Source: Reticulitermes lucifugus (Eukaryota > Arthropoda > Insecta > Blattodea > Rhinotermitidae). Taken from it: a stretch of 34,256 bases of DNA. Positions 8,670 to 20,600 of this stretch are shown one piece after another; within the stretch, counting starts at the first letter, position 1; each line of letters opens with the position of its first letter. The stretch spans positions 3,717 to 37,972 of the forward strand of contig JAKCWW010003774.1 in NCBI GenBank assembly GCA_026260175.1, read 5' to 3'. Under the pieces are notes generated by a model. It made no database searches. It was given only the letters and a program-made list of their open reading frames with translations, and was not told where the DNA came from. Position numbers and translations under genes: made by a program.

Positions 8670-11600
8670 GTGAGATTATTTTGCATTATTTGATAAACTA
8701 GTGTGATTTTTTTAAAATTAGGTTGTGTATTTCTGGGATGTGACGCTGTTTAGTTTGGTGGATAGACACCAGCCTTTCAGAGGAATCTGCTGCCGTCATC
8801 ATCAGGGAAGAAGAGTGAGCCAAGTTGGGAAAGGTAGTACATGACATAGGGAAGGGAGCACCAGGATGAGGGCCATGAGCAGGAGCTAGTGGTCCAGGAG
8901 AGGGTTATTTTGTCACTGAGTAGAGAAGAAGGAGCATGAGGAGGGTGGTGGGTAAAGAGGTAACAACAAGAAATAAATGCAAAATGAAATGAACTAATAA
9001 ATAAAAAGAAGAACGTGGGAAAAAACACAGGATTAAGGGAACACAGAACCAGTGGCCATAAAAAGGGATGTTTTGATGACAGGGAGAAGAAGTGTTATGA
9101 GAAAACAAGTTTAAAATTAAGACAATGAAACAGTTAATAAAAAGAGAATGAGGGGAAGGAAAGGCAGAGAATGAGGGAAGGACGTCTTGATAAGAACGGT
9201 TATCAGTGGGTCCAAATAAGGGATGTTATGGTGCTGTTTGACTGTTGTCTGAATAATATCTTGTCTGTCCAACGTAAATTTGACCACAGTCAGAGGAATG
9301 TTATATGTGCACTGTGTCCTTAAGTCTAGGTCATCCTTTACAGGTTAAAGGAAACTGTAAATATTCCAAATAATATAACAATACAAAAGAATATATTTAT
9401 TAATTATACACCCAATATGTTTCAGCTAGCTTCTATCATCAGGAATGTTCTACCATCACATGGTAGGGTGATGGCAGCTAGCCGAAACATGTTGTTGGGC
9501 CTTTAATTAATAAATATATTCTTTTGTAGTGTGTATTGTTGGTACTTTTATATTATTATACATACATATATACACAGTCACAGTGTGTTATAAAATTGTA
9601 AATATTCCTATTTGGGAGGCCCACATACTTGATTTTGTGCCTTGTTAATGCTGTTGAAGGTTGAGCTGATAAAAGATAGAAAATTACTGAATTCTCTGCA
9701 TGCAGTACACCTCTCATGTGAATTGAGAGCCCATCGTATGTGCTAGTTGCTGTGACTATTCTGTTTGAAAATACTTATGAGAATGTCCAACTCAGCATAA
9801 AGATTTTCCTGGTCACAAGGAACTCTGGTCCTGTGCACCAAGGTTTCCAAAGCACAGCCTGCATGTTGGATAGGTGCTAGTTGTTAGCTAGAGTTCAGAT
9901 AGAGGTTAGTGAGTGTAGGTTTGCAATACATCTCATTGCATATTGAACCATCAGGTCTGTTTATATCAATGTCAAGGAGGGGACAATGGTCATCTTGCTC
10001 TGTCTTCATGAGGAATTAGATGTTCTTCTTGATATCCTGTGTCAGCTTTCCATGCTTGGCTCACTCTTCTGTCGTGAACACAGGGGCAGCAGGTTTCTCT
10101 GAAGCATTATGCATATGTACCAAATTACAGCATCATGTCCCATAGCACTGTAATTGTAATATTCATTGCCATGGGAACCCAAAACGTCATAACTCTTTGT
10201 ATAGATGCATGAGACTGTACCAGTAATATTTGGCAGATTTATCCATTTTTCTTTGTGTGTCTGTGGGGTAATGAGCATATAGTATGTACCATACTTTCAG
10301 CTGCATTTTGGGTTGCTCTGACAAGATAATGAATGAAGTATGGATTGGGGTCATGAATAATACCTTTATAATAACAAAAAATACATTGTGGAAAACTGTC
10401 AAGCTGTTAGGTAGTACTCCTTAGGGATTGAATTTTGTAGGCATTGCAGATTGTAGGTTATATCATACAATTTGCAACATATTTAAATTTTTTGTTTCAG
10501 AATTGGAAGTGGTACTTCACATTTTGGTTCTGGTACTCTAGGTCTTTTCAAACCAATAGCAGTTAGAAATCTGATAATGTATAGCATCAATCTCTATAGA
10601 AGATTACAAGAACTTGGCTACGACATAGGTATGTTCAGATTCACATATGAATATAATGATAAATAAGGACTGTTCTTTTTACAGTTGGAATAATTATTTA
10701 TATTGTCCACAGCCATGGAGAAGCTCTTTAATTTATGGTCCCTGGACTTAATTACATGTTAATTTCATGCTTTCAGGATTTAAACAGAGCGGCAGTTTAA
10801 ATTTGGCCCAGACAAAAGATCGCTTAATTGCCTTAAAACGACGTATGTCCTATCACCAGGCTACAGGTCTGCATTGTCAGGTAAGAATCACACTGACATG
10901 AACTGAAACATTTTCTTAGCACAACTGTATATTAACAGCAGTCATGTCGAATGATTCTTATTCATATAGAAGCAAGCAGGGGTACTTTTAATTTATCATA
11001 CAAGAGAGTGACATTATTCATGGCCCTTTGCTTAGATGTTTTGATGTAGGTACACAATTTACCAGCAGAAAGATATAATTGTCTTAGTGAAGTTAAAACA
11101 AACTTTGTTTTTTCTTGTATTTGGATACATACTTTTGTATTTGCCCAAAGAACTGAAATTTGGCGACAGGTGAAGCTTGATTTGGCTGCATTAATATATT
11201 TCAGTGCAGTTTGCAAAGCTGGTGCTTATGTAAATGAGTAAGAGTCAGCTAAGAGGGTTTAATCCACAGGTGCTTGGAAACAAGGAACTGAAGGATTTTC
11301 ACCCATATTTGAGAACTGAAGATCTGGAAGGTGCCATATGGGTACCTGAGGATGCAGTAGCTAAACCTCAGGCTATATGTAAAGCATTAGCAAAACTTGC
11401 CAAGGAAGGAGGTTTGTACAGTCCGGCTAAATTTTGTAAAGAGGACTTTGTGTGAGTTCAGGAAGTCAATTTCTTATTTGAATTACACTTTCTGTAGGTG
11501 CACGCTATGTGGAGAACTGCCAAGTGCTACAGGTCTTGACAGAGAATGCCCACATAAAAGGTGTGGAGACCAACATTGGTACTGTTTTCTGCGAGTATTT

Positions 11601-14600
11601 TGTCAACTGTGCTGGCATGGTAAGGAAACTATAGTTTTTGGAAATACTGTGGAGTAAATTATTTTTTGTTGTTATCCCATCCAAATTTTCCTCTTGATTC
11701 TCATAGAAATCTTAGCTGTAATATTTGGCTGATATTCACCAACAAAAAATGTTGTCATTCTGTTATGATGGTATCGATTAACATACAGATGTTTTACTGC
11801 CACCTGTCTCTTATATTGCATATTTCATGTCTGTCTGTTTTAGGTATAGACATACACACCCACACAGGTAGCCCGTGTTTTATGCCTTTTTGCTTTAATG
11901 TCCCTAGCCAATTTACAGTACTTCTTAATTTTTGCCTTCTCATTTGTGATTGACACCCTTTGGCTGCCTGCACACTAGAACACTGCTGAGGGTGTATGGA
12001 ACTGATGGCATAGGACAAGTGTGGGGGAAGTGCACTCCTTGTAAACTGCATCAGCCATTGTGTGCTCATTTTATAGTTCAGATTGATATTATGTGATGTG
12101 CTTATATGCTTTTAAGTGTTTTTTTTTTTTTTAATGGGTGAGAAATATAAATTTACATCCCCTACTGTGACCCCAATAAAAACAGTGAAAGGCAGTCTGT
12201 ATTGAAGTGGAATCAGACACAATAAATTGGCTTGGAAAAAGGTGAATGTGTTGCTAATTTCTGCCATGCTGTTGGCCTACTGGATGCTGAAAAAATGAAA
12301 GGAAATGCCAAATGAGGAACTACACCTCCTGTAATAACTAATACAGCTTCTGTTGCTATTACTGGCTCATCATCATCTGACCCACTTGACCCCTTCCTTC
12401 ATCTGTAGGGGTCAAGGGGATTGTAGCTGGGTTCGTGCCCCGGTCGGGTCATCGCCGTGTCGGGATGGCATCGAGCTGGGCTTAGGGCGGTTCCGGGCTT
12501 GGTTGGGATCATTGCCGAGGGGTGATGGCTCCGGCCAGGTTCCCGGATGCTGTCATGTCTACTCCAGGGGTGATGGATGTGTTCTGTATTTGCACTGTAT
12601 TGAATTGTGAATAAAAGCATGAAATTTCACAGTTTCAATCTGTCATATTCTGTATGTACTGGATAATGCATCTGATGAAGGAACTTTGAAGTTGTGCTTT
12701 GACATTCTTTTTATTCTGTAAAATTAAACTGGAAGTGACAAGAACTCAAAATTGGTGATGATGGTGGGTGGGTAGGTTGATTGGTATCTTGAAACGTTGC
12801 ATTCATTGTAGGACATAATGATTAAGAACAAAGGTACATTTTTAAGAAAGAGTGGTGCACAAAAGAATGAAATTTATACCTGTCAGGTGGGTTGTACAGT
12901 TTCTAGACCCAGGGCTGGCATGATGCCATGGACAAATAAAGTGGCCACCTGAGGTGGCACATTGTACTGTTTTTCATAATGAAAATTGATTACTGCTTTT
13001 CTTTTGTTCATATCAGGAACATCATTCAGAAGTTGTCTGAACATGTTACATAACACTGTAAATAGAACTGTTTCAAGAATTATGATAGTTTTCATGACAG
13101 TGTCTGGGAATTTTGTGTTATTAATCATGATGAAGTTTTGAGAAAGTTGAGCTGTTTTGTGCTGAGAGGGACAGACATTTCTTTTCAGGGGTGTCATTTA
13201 GGCCTGCACCAGCCACATTCAGAATATTTTTCTGTACAGATTTTGTGGGCATGCTGGTTATTGTGTTATTGTGTTGAAGTATAACTTATTCTTCCAAGCA
13301 TCTAGACTGGCTCTGGGACCCACCCAACTTCATATTCAGTGAGTATGGGTAGTAAAGCCCCTGGGGCATGAAGTTGTCTGCTAACCTCTATCTGGTGCAG
13401 TGGTTAAGAATGTGTGGAGCTATACGTCTGCTGCCACATATACACTTAAGGCATGATGTTTGATTAAGCACAGGGACAACTTTAGCTTTTTTATAATTCC
13501 TTCTTCTGCTTTGGTCTTAATAGTGAAAATAACTCCTGGCATTCTAAGAGAAACTATCAGGCAGGAAGTTTGGGAAATTTTGCAAAACCATATGCATGTA
13601 TTTAATTTTTGTAATATCCCCATTTACCTAGTTTTTAAATCCATATGTAAATCAACTGCATCATGTTGGTTTAGATCATACACATACTGTATTTTATTTT
13701 TTGCATAATTTAGACTGAGATATTTTTGTTTCCAGTGGGCACGGGATCTGGGTTTGAAGTGCTCTCCAAGAGTTCGAGTGCCAGCTATTCCAGCTGAGCA
13801 CTTCTACATTACCACTTCCTGTTTTGAACCAGAGCTTGATCCACGCCTACCATGCGTCAGAGATTATGACTCGCACACGTATGTTCGTGAGTGGGAGGGT
13901 GGCTTCATGGTTGGTGCATTTGAGCTTGAAGCTAAACCAGCCTTTGGTGGGTCAGGCATACCTGAAGACTGGAAGAATAAGCTCCCACAGGATTGGAATC
14001 ATATTAGTCAGTTTATAGCTGTAGTTACTTGCAGGAATCTTGACTGGATGAGATTGTGTGTATAAAAGAGGCTCATGACTGCACACATCTTTCTCTTTGC
14101 TGTCATTCAGCTGAGCAGATGACACACCAATCATTTAATGACTTTTCTGATTTTACTGACAGAATGAAAATTCCTGTAGGTATTGTATTTCAATGATGCC
14201 TTTAACTGTGCCACAGTCTGTGCACCAGCTCTTGAACTAGTATTATAAATCGACATTCAGTTGCAAATACATGTAATAAAAGGTATGTAGACGTCATAAA
14301 GTTTCATGGTTTTTATTACACGATTTCGTAAAGCAATGTGAATTGTTCTGCTGTGTTGCATTTATTGGTCACTTAACACTTAGGAGATGGTATTTGGTAG
14401 TCTGAGTGTAGCAGGTGGCTTGGTTTAAATTATTTTGAATTTCCTGTGTGCAGCATGTCATTAAGTGAATTACATTTATTACATTTTGTAAGCAAGAAGT
14501 CCAAATAAAACCTGAATTTTCTCATCCTTATGTAATATATTACATATTAAAATGTGAAAATAATGTTTCAGTGTTACAAGTAATACACTTAATGTAAAGG

Positions 14601-17600
14601 GAATTGGGTTCTCAGCGCCTTCTTTCATACAATAATTTTATAGTGACCTTGGACATCCCATTGTGTTATATTACAGGGCAGTTATCAATCACCATCAACA
14701 CAACTATTTATTATGTTATATAGATGACTTACACAGCTACATGTTTCGACCACTAAGTGGTCATCCTCAGGTCACTGAAATATGAAAAATTCAAATCACG
14801 ATCATAATTTTAATTCCGTGTATTTTAATGGTCTGAGGATGACCACTTAATGGTTGAGACATGTAGCCATGTAACTCACCTATTTGACATAATAAATAGT
14901 TGTGTTGATGGTGATTGATAACTACCTTGTAATAATTATATTGTGATTATTCCTCTGTATATATTTTTTTGTAATTGGCCTGATGGTGGCTTGTAATTAA
15001 GCAGAAATATGTAGCAAAATATAAATTTCATTATACCTTAATAAAGTGTTGTGTTAGGCTATTTGCCATTATGTTTGATCCTTATATACAGAATGGGATG
15101 CCTCAAACCAAGATTTGTTACAATTTCTTGTGCAGCAGCATCACTTTACATGTTGAATCTCTTTGGTGTTGAGTAAGCCTTCTGGATATCCGGGTACAGC
15201 TCTGTTGCTTTTGACATCTGCTTGGAAAAGAGTAATACTTGTAATATTCTTTCATACATGTTACATTGTATGAATCTTTCCAGTGCCACTTTGGGAAAAA
15301 GCTGTACACCGTTTACCCATATTGAAAGATGTGCATAATCCAGCGCTCACAAACTGTCCAGACAATTTCACTCCTGATGGGCGGTGGATCCTAGGAGAGA
15401 CACCAGAGGTATTTACTTGGCAGAATTTCAGCATGTTAGGCAGTAAGACACTTTAGTTTCAGTATTAACTATGCATCAGAATAGATACTTCTTATATTTA
15501 AAGTGGAAATGTGTTTGGCTTCTAGGTAACCAATTACTTTGTGTCTGTGGGGATGAATGGTAATTCCCTGCAAGGGGCTGGTGGAATTGGTAAAGCTATG
15601 GCAGAGTGGATTATTGAAGGTGTGCCAACAACGGAGTTAATTCCATTTAGTGTTCAACGTTTCCTGGATCTGCACAATAATAGACAGTACCTCCTGCAGC
15701 GTGTTAGGGAAGTAGTTGGCAGGTACTGTTAAGCTTGAGTGATATGATTTCATCTCCAATATGGAAATCAGAATATAGCCTTTGGTATTGTACTTATATT
15801 TAATAGTCACTGAAACAAAAAGGATCCTAAATGGAAAGATATTTCTAGATGTGCCAACAATCATATGAATTGACGTGGGAACTAAATGTCCTGTTAAAGG
15901 GAGGGTAACGGAGGTGCTTCAACAGATTAAAGCAGGTCCATGTAACCAGATTTGGAACCCCCATGCCACACATATACTCACACAATTTTTGCAGCTTAGG
16001 CAGCTTGGTTAACATTTTTCTCCACAGATAGTAGGAGTTTTCTTCTAAGGAAATAAATTTAAGTGGTTATTTTGACCTTTTAGTTTCTCACCTGTGAAAT
16101 TGTTCTTGATACTTTTATTTCCAGATCACATAAATACTGTAAATGTGCAAAAAGGCTGAAACAGAAATTGCATAAATATTTCGATTTTTCTGCAACCTAG
16201 TTTAAATCTCTGGGTTGTTTTTTTTCTTATCTTAATAATGCATCATAAAACATCAATTTTGAAGAAGTGTGGTTCCTCTGAAACTTCTGCGGACAGTTTG
16301 AAACTTTCTGCATTACTTTTGTGTTTATTTCCAATACATATATACATTACTGAATTTGTTATATGCAGAGATGTTCAATTTCAGGCACTACTCAATTCTG
16401 TATCCACACCAATGTGAGTACAAGTATGCTCGCAAGCTGCGATGCTCTCCCTTATACAGTGTATTGGAAAAACGGGGTGCAGTATTTGGGACAAGGATGG
16501 CTTATGAGCGACCCCTGTACTTTGATTCTACGTATAAAGGTGGGTCCTGTTAATAGTGTAGAAGTTTTTATGATTAAGAGTCCATAAAATTTATATGTCC
16601 CTTTTATATTAATTTCCTGTTCATAGGTGGTGATCCCTTACCTCAGATGCCACCCGGAAGCTTTTATAAACCAAAGTTTTTTGATTTCATGCGTGAAGAA
16701 TATTTGGCTTGCAGAGAAGGTGTAGGCATCATTGATATGTCTTCATTTTCAAAGATAGAAATTAAGGTAAACCCATAGTATATATAAATTTTCTTTCATG
16801 ATTTGATGATTGAGGATACAAGGGAATATCTCATGATGCACAGTATTCTGTACATGGGTTACAAACATCAACTAAGCTGTTTATACTGCAGTTGTGTGTT
16901 GTATCATATTAATAGCATGGAACATGAATGACATGAATTTAGAAACTTTGTTTTTATAAACAAGTTTAAGAATACATACCAGCACATAGCCCACATAATT
17001 ATGGGGTGCAGTTCTTCAACATTCCTAGATATCAAGAAAAGGAATTTACTTTAGGAAAGAAAGTTCTTTCTTATGGTACCATTTACACATTTCACTAGGT
17101 CTTATAATTTTAACTTGTCTTAATACAAGGTGCAACAATTTTGTGTTTCAGTCAAGTGGCAATGAAGTAGTAGATTATCTTCAACGGTTGTGTTCAAATG
17201 ACGTTAACATCCCAGTAGGCGGTATAGTTCACACTGGAATGCAGAATGAGCATGGTGGATATGAAAATGATTGCATGATTGTTCGCCAGGAAGATAATTC
17301 GTAAGTTGTAACTGCATGGATTTCCAGTGATTTTTACCAGTTCCATCAGTTGATTAAAACCTGCGCACCATGACTCCGGACTTTGGGTTTTTATCCCAAC
17401 ATTTATAAATTTTAATTCATTATTGTGTATCTGTTATGAGACTGTGTGATGAACCCATCTTTGCCCAAGATATGGTTTATTTCCTAGTTAGTACAGCAAG
17501 AAGATTGGAAAGGTGTAATCTCTACCACTGTACACAGAGTTTCTACACATGTTCTTTGTGCTTTTTAACTGTAGAGAAAAAATTTGCTTTTGAGAAACCA

Positions 17601-20600
17601 AACTGTTCATTGTCTTAAATCGGACCAACATCTTTAATGTGATAACCTAATTTATGACTGAATAATGATGCATTTTAGCCCATGCATTAGCTTGCTGGAC
17701 TTGTGCACACATGAATGTATATTTCAGTCCTAGTCAAATAGAAATCCTTTTTAAGTACGTTACAGTTTAGAATTATTATTACTATTATTTATTTTATTAT
17801 TTGGAAGAACTGAATTTTAAGAACATATTTCATTTATGCTAAATTTTTCACACATAGACTGAAAGATTTTGTACAGCTGCCATGTCTTTAATTAAAACGA
17901 TATTTCACACAGAATTTGTAGATATGTTTTTGATCTCTGTCCATACCAAATAGCAAATGCCTAGATCTATTGGATCTTTAATTATCACCATCAAACTGAA
18001 AGCTAAATATATATTTCATGTTGCCTCCATTTTGTTCTCCATTGTATAAAAAATTCACCTAAACAAAAGTTGTGTATTATTTTAAAGATCTGTTACAATA
18101 CATAATTTTAAGATCCTACACTTACTGGCACTATGTCACTCTCATTCAATACGTTCATGCTTGTTTTTACTGACTCTAGGAATGCCTCCAGTGGCATAAT
18201 ATTGTATGCAAATCATGCAGACAACACCTGAAAACATATGCAACAAAACAAAAGAGTTCTGTAATTATGGCATTGGAATTGCATTGAATTTCCTTCATGT
18301 AATTGAAAATGTGAACATTAGGATATAGTCTAAAGGTGAGAAAAAATTAAAGTATACTAGTATATTTCATTTCCATAATGAAATTTTAGAGACATCCAGG
18401 AACCCTACCACAATACTCGCAAATCACCTTAACTCTTTGAAGAATGGTGGTACCTATGTATTTTAAAATTTAAAATTGAAAAAGTGTATGTATGGGTTCA
18501 TGCAGTTTTCAAAATAAATGGCGATTATTTTCCTAATTAACTGACTGCTCTTAATAATTAAGACACAATTTTTTCTCCATGAATATGGAGGAAATGTCAT
18601 AATATCATCAGGTGTTCTTAGTCAGGCCCACATTATGAAGCAGGATAATGAACATTATGAAACCAAAAGGTTCCTTTTTTAAACTTGGTATATGCATGCT
18701 TCTCAAAAAAGTTAACATTCGGGTTCCATTTGAAGAAATCAGAATCATGTGAAGTGGTCTTGAAACTTATTTCTCAAAATATTTGAGAGAGTTTAATTTG
18801 TAATGAGTACTAGAAAACAGATTGATCTCAAACATACGGTTTTCTCTTTGGACAGAAGGTTGGAAAACCCCATAGGTTTGTCACTACAAATTTCAGGACA
18901 GGGAGCACTAAGAGCATAAAATAAGCAGCTGTTGAATTCATTGTAATGGTAGAAAAACTTAAACACATTTTTTTTTTCATTTTTTTGTACAAAGTTTTTA
19001 ACTCCTAGGTTTCAGAATGCTACAAAAAATTCAGGTAATGGTTACTGGATTAGGGAACAGTACAATTTTGAAAGGATAAGTATAAAGAATGGTTTTGTTG
19101 CTCTAATGGCTACTACAGGGTATAGTGAAGAATGTGCATGCAGTATGAATTCTTGAACTGTTTGTGACATTTATCACTCTCAGCTGTTTCAGGCTATTCC
19201 CCTTATGCATGTTTGTTAAGATGTCAGTTCTTTATTAGAGTTCACAGGGAAGTGACATGTTTAGACAAATATGCACAATTGCAAAAAGTGACTATTAGCT
19301 TCAACGTGTCTGTTTGCTCATTTGCATGGAACAGCTCGTGTTCCATTGGACAGATTTTTGTTAAATTTTGTATTGGGACCCTTTATTAAAATTTTGTTGA
19401 GAAACTTCAGGTTTGGTTAAAATTGGACAAAAATATCAGGCACTTTACATGAACACATAAATATGTTTATGATAATATCTTTCTTATTTCTTCCTGAAAT
19501 GAGAACTGTTTCAGATAACAGTTGAAGAGAAAATGAAAACACATTTCATGTTACATACAAGCCTCTGTAGTATATAATAGGCAATTGATTATTTCTTAGA
19601 AATGTAATAAGTGATGTCTTATTCTCTGTTACAAGGTTTTAACATTTCCAACTCACCAAAAGTAAAGTAATGCAAAATTTTGCTATTTTCAAGAGCCACA
19701 TGTATATGAATAGTATTGATGTGGTCTTTTATTACATCTCCTCTGTACCTTTTGGCTGTAGAAATGTTCCCTCCTGGCATTGATATTTTTATGTGTGTAC
19801 ATGTGTGCAGTTTCTTCATGGTGTCTCCGACAAACCAGCAGACTCGTACCTTTGAATGGATGCAGCGTAACCTTCCTCCTGATCATTCTGTGGGACTTAC
19901 TGATGTGACGTCAATGTATACAGTGATAAATGTTGTTGGTCCAAAGTCCCGTGATCTGACGTCAGAATTATCCAATTCTGATATGAATCTTCTTCCATTT
20001 ACTTACAAGAAAGTGAATGTGGGTTATGCCTCTGATGTTATGGTAATGTCCTTCACCCATACAGGGGAACCTGGATACTGCCTGTACATTCCTTCAGAAT
20101 ATGCCCTTCATGTTTATGACCGACTCATGACGGTAAGTTATTACGTGAACTCTAAGCCCTTCAAATTTAGTTTTAAATTTTCGTAAAAATCTGTGTGAAA
20201 ATTATAGAGAAATCACAGTTTTTACTTTATAGTAAGTACTTTATGCATCAGTTCATGTTTTACTAGTAGTGCTGTCTGGATATAAACAGAATCCTTTTAC
20301 CCTTCGTTTATGTCAAGGTTGGTCGTGATTATGGAGCAAGGGATGTAGGTTGCCTTACACAGCGTTTCATGCGCATTGAGAAGTTCATTGCTTTTTGGGC
20401 TGAGGAGTTGACAAGTCTCACAACCCCATTTGAGGCTGGTGCAGGACATCGTGTAAAATTAGACAAAGAATACTTCATTGGCAAGTTTGCTCTCCAACGC
20501 CAGAAAGAACAGGGAGTCACTCAAAGGCTGGTGTTCTTTGTTTTGGAAGATATTGATCCAGATATACATATCTGGCCATGGGGAGGAGAGCCATTGTACA

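Noticed and set aside
8777-9108. Leu/Ser/Phe-rich minus-strand ORFs as a membrane protein
   Set aside because: They are complements of low-complexity purine-rich repeat DNA with no start, splice or family support.
12883-13197. 104-codon minus-strand ORF in PDPR intron 5
   Set aside because: It has no recognisable motif and no splice or transcript context. It was not listed as a gene.
13754-14065. PDPR exon 6 continuing to the stop at 14065 as an alternative terminal exon
   Set aside because: The residues after DWNHI do not match the family, whereas splicing at 14006 to exon 7 gives an exact, gap-free continuation.
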